From positions 1-64,000 of the forward strand of contig USDF01000001.1 in the NCBI GenBank assembly GCA_900553405.1: a stretch of 64,000 nt of DNA. The letters run 5' to 3'. Within the stretch, counting starts at the first letter, position 1, and the number at the start of each line of letters is the position of its first letter. Below are positions 51,281 to 60,289 of this stretch, one piece after another. The notes beneath the pieces are model-generated. The model saw nothing but the letters and a program-made list of their open reading frames with translations, was not told the DNA's origin and made no database searches. Origin of the DNA: an uncultured Clostridium sp. (lineage in GTDB: Bacteria; Bacillota; Clostridia; TANB77; CAG-508). A program made the translations under genes and the position numbers.

Positions 51281-52681
51281 ATGGCAAAGACTCAAGTTGA
51301 AGAGATAAATAGAAATATTTATGATATAAAAAATAAAGACGAATATGACTTTAAAATAAAAAAAGGTTTAACACCAGAAATTATAGAAGAAATATCAAAA
51401 CAAAAAAATGATCCAGACTGGATGAGAGAATTTAGACTAAAAGCATTAGAAGTATATAACAAATTAGAAATGCCAACATGGGGACCAGATATTTCAGAAT
51501 TAAATATGGATGAAATTGCAACATATGTACGTCCAAAAACAAAATTAAATAGTTCATGGGAAGATGTACCAGAAGATATAAAAAATACTTTTGATAAATT
51601 AGGAATTCCAGAAGCAGAAAAGACATCTTTAGCAGGCGTTGGAGCTCAATATGATTCAGAGGTAGTTTACCATAGCATGAAAGAAGACCTTATAAAACAA
51701 GGTGTAATTTATACAGATATGGAAACAGCAGTAAGAGAATATCCGGATTTAGTAAAAGAACATTTTATGAAATGTGTACCAGTTACAGACCACAAATTTG
51801 TAGCACTTCATGGAGCAGTATGGTCAGGAGGGTCTTTTGTATATGTTCCAAAGGGAGTAAAAGTAGACATACCACTTCAATCATATTTTAGACTAAACTC
51901 ACCAGAATCAGGACAATTCGAACACACTTTAATAATAGTAGATGAAGGAGCAAGTCTACACTTTATAGAAGGATGTAGCGCACCAAAATACAACAAGGTA
52001 AATCTACATGCTGGATGTGTTGAGTTATATGTAAAAGATAATGCTTATTTAAGATATTCTACAATAGAAAACTGGTCAAAAAATATGCTTAACTTAAATA
52101 CAAAAAAAGCAATTGTAGGAAAAAATGCACAAGTAGACTGGGTAACAGGTTCATTTGGTTCAAAAATATCAATGCTTTATCCAATGAGTATATTAAATGG
52201 AGAAAACGCTAAAACAGAATACACAGGAATTTCATTTGCAGGAGGCGGACAAAACCTAGACAATGGATTTAAAGTAGTTCACAACGCGCCAAATACATCA
52301 AGTGTAGTAAATGCAAAATCAATATCAAAAAATGGTGGAAAGTGCACATATAGGAGTTTAGTAAGAATAAACGAAAACGCAGTAAACTCTAAATCTTCTG
52401 TATCGTGTGAATCACTTATGTTAGATGATATATCAATATCAGACACAATACCAGTAAATGATATAAGAACAGATGAAGTAGAATTTTCACACGAAGCAAA
52501 AATAGGAAAAATAAGTGATAAAACAATATTCTACCTAATGAGTAGAGGATTATCAGAAGAAGACGCAAAAGCAATGATAGTAAGAGGATTTGCATATCCA
52601 ATATCAAAAGAATTACCAGTTGAATATGCAGTAGAAATGAACAATTTAATTAACTTAGAATTAGAAGGAGCAATTGGATAA
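51281..52681 (+). CDS. sufB: Fe-S cluster assembly scaffold SufB
   Basis: The 466-residue product is SufB, the scaffold on which the cluster is built with SufC and SufD. Typical segments are EFRLKALEVYNKLEMPTWGP, SLAGVGAQYDSEVVYHS, KFVALHGAVWSGGSFVYVPKG, LHFIEGCSAPKYN, and the core with NMLNLNTKKAIVGKNAQVDWVTGSFGSK. The C-terminal CESLMLDD and EFSHEAKIGKISDKTIFYLMSRG follow. An AAAGGAAA site precedes the ATG. It is separated from sufC by 306 bp containing an opposing small gene, and from sufD by repeats. Confidence 0.96.
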   Translation: MAKTQVEEINRNIYDIKNKDEYDFKIKKGLTPEIIEEISKQKNDPDWMREFRLKALEVYNKLEMPTWGPDISELNMDEIATYVRPKTKLNSSWEDVPEDIKNTFDKLGIPEAEKTSLAGVGAQYDSEVVYHSMKEDLIKQGVIYTDMETAVREYPDLVKEHFMKCVPVTDHKFVALHGAVWSGGSFVYVPKGVKVDIPLQSYFRLNSPESGQFEHTLIIVDEGASLHFIEGCSAPKYNKVNLHAGCVELYVKDNAYLRYSTIENWSKNMLNLNTKKAIVGKNAQVDWVTGSFGSKISMLYPMSILNGENAKTEYTGISFAGGGQNLDNGFKVVHNAPNTSSVVNAKSISKNGGKCTYRSLVRINENAVNSKSSVSCESLMLDDISISDTIPVNDIRTDEVEFSHEAKIGKISDKTIFYLMSRGLSEEDAKAMIVRGFAYPISKELPVEYAVEMNNLINLELEGAIG

Positions 52682-52720
52682 CGGACATTTGGGGACGGGT
52701 CACTTTTGTCCTTTACATAA
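52680..52720 (+). repeat. REP-like repeat, GGACATTTGGGGACGGGT family
   Basis: GGACATTTGGGGACGGGT, CACTTTTGTCC and TTTACATAAAA directly follow the sufB stop. It is the closest match to the copy at 40455. Confidence 0.75.
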
Positions 52721-52799
52721 AAATATAGAAACTTTTGATAAAAAAGCTTAAGATTGTTAAAATATTAAAAGAATATGATATTTCAAAAATGGGGGCTAA

Positions 52800-52882
52800 A
52801 AAGGACAGCCAATATGAGAAAATTAAAAAAAAGGGGTGTCCCTAATTGAAAAAATTTTCGAAAAAGGGGCGTCCCTAATAGG
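52800..52882 (+). repeat. Tandem GGGGYGTCCCTAAT units ahead of sufD
   Basis: AAGGACAGCC (52801) is followed by AAAAAGGGGTGTCCCTAAT (52828-52847) and AAAAAGGGGCGTCCCTAAT (52862-52881). Such GC-rich units in an AT-rich gap resemble REP-type elements. They create a false upstream start (GTG at 52836) for sufD. Confidence 0.68.
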
Positions 52883-52895
52883 AAAGGAAAAGAAA

Positions 52896-53951
52896 ATGAT
52901 ATTAAACGAAACACCTGTAAGAACTTCAAGAAATTTTAATATAAATAATATTAAGTTAGAAAATATTGAAGTACCGGAAATAGTACATGAATTTAATAAT
53001 GTGCAAATAATTAACAATAGTTCTAATTTAAATATAAATGAAAATGTAAGCAATTTTAATCTTGTATACGGATTACATGACGACTTAACAAATTTAGTTA
53101 AAAATAAGGCAAATAAAAAGATTAAATTACAAGTCAACGAAAATGAAGAAAGCGAAGTTCAAGTAAAATTTAAATTTGATAAAGATAATATAGAATTAGT
53201 TGAAAATATTCAAATTAAAGCAGAAACAAATTCAAAAATGAGTATTATTATAAAATACGAGTCTGAAGAAGATATAAAAGCATTTCATAATGGAATAATT
53301 AATGTAGTAGCAAAAGAAAATGCTACAGTAAATATAGTAATAGTAAATCTTATGAATAAAGTTTCAAACAATTTTATGAGCATACAAAACAATTTTGAAG
53401 AAAATGCTAAGGTTAACTATACTATAGTAGATTTTGGTGGAAAGAATAGTATAACAAATTATTATTCTAATTTGTTAGGTGATTTTTCAGACAACACTTT
53501 AAATACTATCTATTTAGGAAAAGAAGACCAACTATTTGACTTAAATTATATTGCAGAATTACGTGGCAAAAAAACGAATATAGATATTGAAGTTCAAGGT
53601 GCTTTAAAAGATAAAGCTAAAAAGCATTTTAAAGGGACAATAGATTTCAAAAAAGGTTGTAAAAAAGCTACTGGAAATGAAAATGAAGCATGTATGCTTT
53701 TATCTGATACAGCAAAATCTTTAGCTTTGCCAATGCTTCTTTGCTCAGAAGAAGAGGTAGAAGGAAATCATTCAAGTTCAGCAGGAAAAATAGGGGAGAA
53801 AGAGCTATTTTATATAATGAGTAGAGGTTTTGAACTTAAAGAAGCTATGAAACTAATGGTTAGAGCAAGATTTAACGAAATATTAGAAAGAATAGAAAAT
53901 GAAGAATTAAAAAATCAAATTATAGATGAAATTGAGAAAAGGCTAGACTAA
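52896..53951 (+). CDS. sufD: Fe-S cluster assembly protein SufD
   Basis: The 351-residue SufB/SufD-family protein partners SufB and SufC. A weakly conserved N-terminal half is followed by the typical C-terminal beta-helix segments: LRGKKTNIDIEVQGALKDKAKKHFKGTIDFKKGCKKATGNENEACMLLSD, ALPMLLCSEEEVEGNHSSSAGKIGEKELFYIMSRG and LKEAMKLMVRARFN. It is shorter than many SufD proteins (about 400-430). ATG at 52896 has an AGGAAAGG site and is preferred to a GTG at 52836 that lies within a repeat. Confidence 0.92.
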   Translation: MILNETPVRTSRNFNINNIKLENIEVPEIVHEFNNVQIINNSSNLNINENVSNFNLVYGLHDDLTNLVKNKANKKIKLQVNENEESEVQVKFKFDKDNIELVENIQIKAETNSKMSIIIKYESEEDIKAFHNGIINVVAKENATVNIVIVNLMNKVSNNFMSIQNNFEENAKVNYTIVDFGGKNSITNYYSNLLGDFSDNTLNTIYLGKEDQLFDLNYIAELRGKKTNIDIEVQGALKDKAKKHFKGTIDFKKGCKKATGNENEACMLLSDTAKSLALPMLLCSEEEVEGNHSSSAGKIGEKELFYIMSRGFELKEAMKLMVRARFNEILERIENEELKNQIIDEIEKRLD

Positions 53952-53979
53952 TAAAAATAAGTTGAAAGGGAAAAGAATA

Positions 53980-54177
53980 ATGAAAAGTTCAAAAGAGTTT
54001 ATGGACAATTTTATGGAAAACTGGAAAAATATGATTAAGTACCAAGATGTAAAATTGAATCCGATTGAGCCAAATTATGATGAGTTTGAAAGAGCGTTTA
54101 ATGAAGAAAAGAAAATAGTAAGTACTCAAGAATGTAGAAAATCTAGAAAAATGATAGAAATAGATGATGAAAGATAG
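53980..54177 (+). CDS. Small hypothetical protein in the suf operon (65 aa)
   Basis: The 65-residue product (MKSSKEFMDNFMENWKNMIK, then YQDVKLNPIEPNYDEFERAFNEE and a basic-acidic end) is soluble and helical. No family is recognised. It lies 28 bp after sufD and about 14 bp before sufS, with a GAAAGGG site 9 bases before the ATG. That position makes a role in cluster assembly plausible. A TTG at 53962 would extend it by six residues but is less likely. Confidence 0.7.
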   Translation: MKSSKEFMDNFMENWKNMIKYQDVKLNPIEPNYDEFERAFNEEKKIVSTQECRKSRKMIEIDDER

Positions 54178-54191
54178 AAGGAAGGATGTTA

Positions 54192-55413
<1,222 letters not shown>

Positions 55414-55452
55414 TTACAATTTTTGAATTGTAAAAGGAGAATAAAATTATAG

Positions 55453-56322
55453 ATGAATATTGATAAAGAAGAACTAGATCAAGCTTTGAAATTTTATGAA
55501 ATAGATGATGTAGCATATGCTGATAAGTGCTATAGATGTTTAGAATTTTTAAACAACAATAAAGAATTTAAAAACGAAGCAGATAAAGTATATTCTATTT
55601 TATATGAAGACACTGAAAATAAAATAGAGGACTTATGGAACTTTCAAGACATTAAAGAATTATTTGGCGAAGAAAATAATCCTTATATTACTAATATATT
55701 AGTACTTAGCGGATATAAAACGCACTTAAATAATATGAAAAAATTCAATTTAGATAGTGAGCAATGTAAAATTCATAAAATAAGAGTAAAAGAAACACTT
55801 ACTAATGATATATATCAACGAAAATATGATGGAATACGAATATCTCAAATGATATGGGGAGCATATTTTATTAATTTGAAATTAATAGAAGTAGGAAGAT
55901 TACAATATGAAAAATCTATATTAAACCCCATAACAAAACAAAAAGAAAATTGTATAAAAATACATATACCAAGAGGCAATAGTTTAGATGATCAACCGGT
56001 TAAAAAATCAATAAAACAATCTAAAACACTAATTGAAAAATATTTTAAACTAAAAGATTATAAATATTATTGTAATAGTTGGTTACTAAGTAAACAAATA
56101 CAAGAATTGTTAGATGAAAATTCGAATATAGCAAAATTTTATAAAATGTTTGATGTAATAGAAGGAGAAGAATGTACAGCTGATATTTTAAATTTTGTAT
56201 ACAATATCAAAAAATGCGATAATTACAATAACCTAGAAGAAAGCACATCACTACAAAGAAATGTAAAAAAATTATTAAAAGATGAAATAATGATAAAGAC
56301 AGGTATAGGAATTTTAAAATAA
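55453..56322 (+). CDS. Acyltransferase-domain protein of the DUF5596 type, putative
   Basis: The 289-residue product resembles proteins annotated as acyltransferase domain-containing (DUF5596 N-terminal part with a GNAT-like C-terminal part). Visible are the acidic helical N-terminus (~1-60), then LIEVGRLQYEKSIL, IKIHIPRGNSLDDQPVKKSIKQSKTLIEKYF, YYCNSWLLSKQIQELLDENSNIAKF and YKMFDVI. The C-H/NSWLL and SNIxxFxxxF pattern is typical. Biochemical function is unknown. It sits between sufS and sufU on the same strand. Why it belongs to the suf operon is not clear. Confidence 0.72.
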   Translation: MNIDKEELDQALKFYEIDDVAYADKCYRCLEFLNNNKEFKNEADKVYSILYEDTENKIEDLWNFQDIKELFGEENNPYITNILVLSGYKTHLNNMKKFNLDSEQCKIHKIRVKETLTNDIYQRKYDGIRISQMIWGAYFINLKLIEVGRLQYEKSILNPITKQKENCIKIHIPRGNSLDDQPVKKSIKQSKTLIEKYFKLKDYKYYCNSWLLSKQIQELLDENSNIAKFYKMFDVIEGEECTADILNFVYNIKKCDNYNNLEESTSLQRNVKKLLKDEIMIKTGIGILK

Positions 56323-56352
56323 CAAATAATTAAATAGGGAAAGGAAATAAAA

Positions 56353-56790
56353 ATGGAAGACTTAACAGATGTTTATAACGAGCTAATAATGGAACATAGT
56401 ATGAATTCATATAACAAAAAAGAACTTAAAGATGCAGACTACTGTGAGGTTGGTCATAATCCAAATTGTGGAGATGAAATAACACTTGAATTAAAACTAA
56501 ATGGAGATATAATTGAAGATATGGCTTTTACGGGTCACGGTTGTGCAATTTCTCAAGCATCAACATCTATAATGATAGATACACTAAAAGGAAAAACTAT
56601 AGAAGAAGCAAAAGAGATTGTAAAGACTTTTATAGAAATGATAAAAAGAGAAATAACCGATGAAAAAGAATTAGAAAAATTAGAAGATGCTATAGCTTTT
56701 AGAAATGTAGCTAATATGCCTGCCAGAGTAAAATGTGCACTTTTAGCATGGCATACGATTGAAGATATATTAAATAAAGATTGTCAATAG
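56353..56790 (+). CDS. sufU: SufU-type Fe-S assembly sulfurtransferase
   Basis: SufU accepts sulfur from SufS through its zinc-bound cysteine and passes it on. The 145-residue product has NPNCGDEITLELKLNG with the first Cys and the Asp, TGHGCAISQASTSIMID with the second, and VKCALLAWHTIEDIL with the third. These are the three Cys and one Asp of the SufU zinc site. The insert between ~60 and 80 relative to IscU, expected in SufU, is present in short form (VKTFIEMIKREITDE). It follows the DUF5596-like gene and ends in a terminator that overlaps its stop codon. Confidence 0.93.
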   Translation: MEDLTDVYNELIMEHSMNSYNKKELKDADYCEVGHNPNCGDEITLELKLNGDIIEDMAFTGHGCAISQASTSIMIDTLKGKTIEEAKEIVKTFIEMIKREITDEKELEKLEDAIAFRNVANMPARVKCALLAWHTIEDILNKDCQ

Positions 56791-56813
56791 GAACGCTCTT
56801 ATTGACAATCTTT
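56777..56813 (+). terminator. Terminator of the suf operon
   Basis: AAAGATTGTCAATA (56777-56790) pairs with TATTGACAATCTTT (56800-56813); the sufU stop codon is within the stem. Confidence 0.85.
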
Positions 56814-56901
56814 ATTTAGTTAAAAAACAATTTTTACATTAATTAAAAGTATAAAGTGTTTTTTTATGTTACACTTTGAATAAATATATAAACCAAAGGC
56901 A

Positions 56902-56930
56902 TTGTAAAAATTATGTAAATATGATACAAT
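56902..56930 (+). promoter_or_regulatory. Promoter of the radical SAM operon
   Basis: TTGTAA (56902-56907), a 17-bp spacer and TACAAT (56925-56930). A start near 56937 would give a leader of about 107 nt. Confidence 0.65.
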
Positions 56931-56944
56931 TGTATTGTAATTTT

Positions 56945-57001
56945 TTGCAAGGAAAATTATGGTAGGTTGCTAACACCTATAGTATATAATTTTCAAAGCA
57001 A
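56945..57001 (+). promoter_or_regulatory. Structured leader hairpin ahead of the radical SAM gene
   Basis: Nested stems TTGC/GCAA, GAAAATTAT/ATAATTTTC and TAGGT/ACCTA surround the loop TGCTAAC, from 56945 to 57001. The layered structure just after the predicted start site may be a regulatory RNA. I do not match it to a known riboswitch. Confidence 0.5.
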
Positions 57002-57043
57002 ACTACAAAACACTATTTATTATTTAATAATGGAGGATATTTT

Positions 57044-58411
57044 ATGAATCTAAGAGAAAAAATTTACCATCGGACTCATTTAAGAGAAGTAAAACATACA
57101 ACTCTTAATCCTTATGGACCTGGTGTGGTACGTATACATTTAGTACCGCCGAGACCACAAAATGAATTGGCACCTAGTGTAGCTATTTTAAACGGAAAGG
57201 ATATCTTGCCAATTAATTCTTCTTGGGCTATTCTTCTTTCTGAATTTATTGACCAACTCAATAAATTCAATGGTCATGAAATTACAAAAGAAGATTTAAG
57301 AATTGTTCGGGACAGAACTTTAATTGAAGTACGCAAGATTTATCCAAAAGTGAAAAAAGAAAGGTTGCAAAAAGACCTTTCCATAATTATCGAGACTCTG
57401 TGTAGTATTGCATATGGTGAGACTCCTAAAGTGGATATTCCATATATGACTATTGGTGAATATGCTCAATACATGAATGCACCTCACAGAATGGATTTAA
57501 TGATTAGTAGCATGTCAAAAAATGGAGTATGGCATTGCAACCAAAAGTGTGTAAATTGCTATGCAGCAGGACAGCACAATGCTATCGTTTCCGAAATTTC
57601 AACTGAAGAATGGAAAACTATTATTGACAAATGTAGGAAAGTTTATATTCCTCAGCTTACATTTACAGGAGGAGAGCCTACCATGAGAAATGATTTAGTA
57701 GAACTAATAGACTATTCTCGTTGGTTTGTTACTCGGCTTAATACTAATGGTCAATTGCTTTCTAAAGAATTGTGTAAGCAGCTTTATGAAGCAAGTTTAG
57801 ATAGTATTCAAATAACTCTTTATTCTTCAAAAGAAGATGAACATGAGCAATTAATCGGAAATTGTCATGGTGCTTTTGAAAAAACTGTGCAAGGGATAAA
57901 AAATGCTTTAGCAGCAGGTCTGAATGTAAGCGTAAATACGCCATTGTGCAAGGTAAACCCTAATTATGTAGAAACTCTTAAGTTTTTACATGAACTTGGC
58001 GTAAAATACGTGTCTTGCTCTGGTATTATCTTTACTGGAAATGCAAGAAATCCATCTGCTAAAATGCAACAAATGTCGGAAGATGATCTTTATTCTGTAC
58101 TGAAAGCAGCTACAAAGTATTGTAAAGAAACTCATATGGAAATTGCATTTACATCTCCTGGATTGGTTTCTGAAGAAAGATTACGCAAACTTGGCATTGA
58201 AGTTCCAACGTGTGGAGCTAGTATGAGCAATATGGCAATTGCCCCTAATGGGGACGTAGTGCCTTGCCAAAGTTGGCTTAATGAAAATTCTTCACTTGGT
58301 AACATGTTAACAGATTCTTGGAAAAAGATTTGGAATGCACCTCTTTGTTTGAGTACAAGAGAATTTGCAGCTAAACTTGAGTACAAATGTCCATTAAGAC
58401 AAGGATTTTAA
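57044..58411 (+). CDS. Radical SAM/SPASM protein with RRE-like N-terminus
   Basis: The 455-residue enzyme has the [4Fe-4S] motif CNQKCVNC (Cys165, 169, 172), the SAM segment FTGGEPTMRNDL (~206) and a C-terminal SPASM-like part with cysteines near 390, 408, 433 and 450 (CGASMSN, VVPCQSWLNENSSLGN, KCPLRQGF). The first ~130 residues contain VAILNGKDILPINSSWAILLSEFI, which resembles PqqD-type recognition domains that bind RiPP precursors. Radical SAM/SPASM enzymes usually modify a peptide encoded nearby. The next gene encodes a membrane protein with a Cys-rich C-terminus, the likely target. Codon use is less AT-rich and includes three in-frame CGG, suggesting transfer. Confidence 0.85.
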   Translation: MNLREKIYHRTHLREVKHTTLNPYGPGVVRIHLVPPRPQNELAPSVAILNGKDILPINSSWAILLSEFIDQLNKFNGHEITKEDLRIVRDRTLIEVRKIYPKVKKERLQKDLSIIIETLCSIAYGETPKVDIPYMTIGEYAQYMNAPHRMDLMISSMSKNGVWHCNQKCVNCYAAGQHNAIVSEISTEEWKTIIDKCRKVYIPQLTFTGGEPTMRNDLVELIDYSRWFVTRLNTNGQLLSKELCKQLYEASLDSIQITLYSSKEDEHEQLIGNCHGAFEKTVQGIKNALAAGLNVSVNTPLCKVNPNYVETLKFLHELGVKYVSCSGIIFTGNARNPSAKMQQMSEDDLYSVLKAATKYCKETHMEIAFTSPGLVSEERLRKLGIEVPTCGASMSNMAIAPNGDVVPCQSWLNENSSLGNMLTDSWKKIWNAPLCLSTREFAAKLEYKCPLRQGF

Positions 58412-58425
58412 GAAAGGAAATAGCT

Positions 58426-59379
58426 ATGAGAAAATTTAAGAGATTTTTTGCATTTTTATTTTTAATAGCAATTTGTATTCTTGCTATACCTAATAAAGTG
58501 TTTGCCAAAGAGCCACTGGATGAAATTCAAGATTATGAGTTGATCGTTGACATGCGGAATGATGGAACAATGGATATCAAGTATCATATTGAGTGGAAGG
58601 TTTTAGACGATTCGTCTGAAGGACCACTTTCTTGGGTAAAAATTGGAATTCCGAATAAGCACGTTGATGAGATACAGGCGAGTAGCAGTAATATAAACGA
58701 AATCAAGTATATGGCTGAGTCAGGCAAAACATATATAAAGGTTCATTTTGATCGTGAATATTATGCTAATGAAATTATAAGTTTTGATTTTTCAATTCAT
58801 CAATCACATATGTATGTAATAGATGAAGAAGATCATTTGCTTAGATATTCATTTACACCTGGTTGGTTTGATGAAATTGAAGTTAAAAATATTGTAATAA
58901 GATGGAATGACTTTAATGTCATTAAAAGCAATTCTAAACAATCAGAGAACGGATATCTAGTATGGAACTCTTCATTATCATATGGAGAAAAGATAAATGC
59001 TTCCGTTTCATATAATTTAGATGCTTTTAACACCAATAAAGCGGAGCAATACAAGGAAAATGAAAGCACTGTAAATGAAACGACAGTTATTTTAGTCGTT
59101 GGTGTAATTTTTTTAGTGATTGTTGTTATTGCATTACTTATATATTTGTCAAGAGATGATTATGATAATCATAGCGGTTTTGGAGGTGGTGGAACAGTTT
59201 ATCACAGCACATATATACACCATTCTTCATGTGCAAGTCGTAGTTCTTGTGTAAGCCATTGTGCATGTGCATGCGCTTGTGCTGGTGGTGGAAGAGCGGG
59301 TTGCTCTAAAAAAGATTTTTATGCTACAAAATTGAACTCCAATATGATTCAGGAGGTCCTTAAAGAAGATTTAAAATAA
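58426..59379 (+). CDS. Membrane protein with Cys-rich C-terminal tail, candidate radical SAM substrate
   Basis: The 317-residue protein has a signal peptide (~1-27), a beta-rich extracytoplasmic domain (~30-215) resembling DUF2207 proteins, and a membrane helix (~219-240). The C-terminal tail is rich in Gly, His, Ser and Cys: FGGGGTVYHSTYIHHSS, then seven Cys (269, 275, 279, 281, 283, 285, 293) in CACACACAGGG and GRAGCSKKDFY. The alternating Cys-Ala repeat is like that seen next to radical SAM maturases in other Firmicutes. It follows the radical SAM gene by 14 bp with an AAAGGAAA site. The tail is predicted to be cytosolic or to be modified before export; topology is uncertain. Confidence 0.78.
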   Translation: MRKFKRFFAFLFLIAICILAIPNKVFAKEPLDEIQDYELIVDMRNDGTMDIKYHIEWKVLDDSSEGPLSWVKIGIPNKHVDEIQASSSNINEIKYMAESGKTYIKVHFDREYYANEIISFDFSIHQSHMYVIDEEDHLLRYSFTPGWFDEIEVKNIVIRWNDFNVIKSNSKQSENGYLVWNSSLSYGEKINASVSYNLDAFNTNKAEQYKENESTVNETTVILVVGVIFLVIVVIALLIYLSRDDYDNHSGFGGGGTVYHSTYIHHSSCASRSSCVSHCACACACAGGGRAGCSKKDFYATKLNSNMIQEVLKEDLK

Positions 59380-59395
59380 AAAGTGTTTCGTATTA

Positions 59396-59430
59396 AAAAT
59401 AGCACTCGTTTAATAACGAGTGCTATTTTC
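59396..59430. terminator. Terminator after the Cys-rich protein gene
   Basis: AAAATAGCACTCGTT (59396-59410) pairs with AACGAGTGCTATTTT (59415-59429). It can end transcripts from both sides. A second, weaker hairpin ACAGCAAT/ATTGCTGT (59489-59512) lies at the rfbC stop. Confidence 0.85.
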
Positions 59431-59495
59431 ATATTTAATTTTTTAATCATAAAACATTTTAGAATAAATTTTATGATTTCAATCATTAACAGCAA

Positions 59496-60068
59496 TTATT
59501 TATTATTGCTGTATTCTGCTAAAGTAGGCCACTTTGTATCTTTATCTGAAAAAATAAGTTTTTTGAATCCACCCACTTCTTCAATAGGCCAGTTAATTTC
59601 AAGTGCAGGATCATTCCAAATAAGTCCGCCTTCATCTCCAGGTTGATAAAACTTGTTAACTTTGTATGCAAAAATAGCTTCATCAGATGTTACTAAAAAG
59701 CCATGTGCAAAGTTTTCAGGAATGAAAAACTGACGATTGTTGTCTCCTGTAAGTAATACTCCGTAAGCCTTTCCATAAGTAGGTGAATCTTTTCTTAAAT
59801 CAACAGCTACATCATAAACAGCTCCTTTAACAACTCTAACAAGCTTTGCCTGAGAAAATTCACCATTTTGGAAGTGTAACCCTCTTATTACTCCTTTTTT
59901 AGAACAAGATTGGTTATCCTGTATAAAAGTACAATTAATTCCGATTTCTTCGAAATCTCTCTGAGAGTATGTTTCCATGAAGTAACCCCTGCTGTCACCA
60001 TGTCTTGTAGTTTCAACAACTTTTAATCCTTCAATACCTGTTTCTTCAACAATTTTTACCTGTCCCAT
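59496..60068 (-). CDS. rfbC: dTDP-4-dehydrorhamnose 3,5-epimerase
   Basis: RmlC/RfbC epimerises dTDP-4-keto-6-deoxyglucose on the way to dTDP-rhamnose. The 190-residue cupin has DSRGYFMETYSQRDFEEIG, NQSCSKKGVIRGLHFQ with the catalytic His, VYDVAVDLRKDSPTYGKAYGVLLTGDN and FAHGFLVTSDEAIFAYKVNKFYQPGDEGGL. No rfbA, rfbB or rfbD is adjacent, so the pathway is completed elsewhere. Its substrate is also that of the WecE-like enzyme at 4972, which would draw on the same nucleotide sugar. A strong AAAGGAGGACC site precedes the ATG at 60068. Confidence 0.93.
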   Translation of the reverse strand: MGQVKIVEETGIEGLKVVETTRHGDSRGYFMETYSQRDFEEIGINCTFIQDNQSCSKKGVIRGLHFQNGEFSQAKLVRVVKGAVYDVAVDLRKDSPTYGKAYGVLLTGDNNRQFFIPENFAHGFLVTSDEAIFAYKVNKFYQPGDEGGLIWNDPALEINWPIEEVGGFKKLIFSDKDTKWPTLAEYSNNK

Positions 60069-60289
60069 TTATCGGTCCTCCTTTAATTTTTTCTTTACAA
60101 AACAATTGTAAAGTATATTTAATTAAGTAACATAAATATTATATCATATATTTCATATATTGCAATAGTAGAATTTGTAGAAAAATATGTAAAAATAACA
60201 ATATAATAAATTCACTTATTTTTTAGTGGCTTGTATTTTTTTATTTTTTTTAGTATTATATATAGAGAGATACAAAGGAGTGTGAAGTT

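Noticed and set aside
8037..52882. CRISPR array
   Set aside because: The repeats are dispersed over 45 kb, palindromic and not regularly spaced; no cas gene is present.
52836..52895. GTG at 52836 as the sufD start
   Set aside because: The extra 20 codons are made of the dispersed GGGGYGTCCC repeat; the ATG at 52896 has a proper ribosome site and begins the protein.
59383..59646. Plus-strand 87-codon frame
   Set aside because: It runs antisense to the end of rfbC and its terminator and has no family resemblance or ribosome site.
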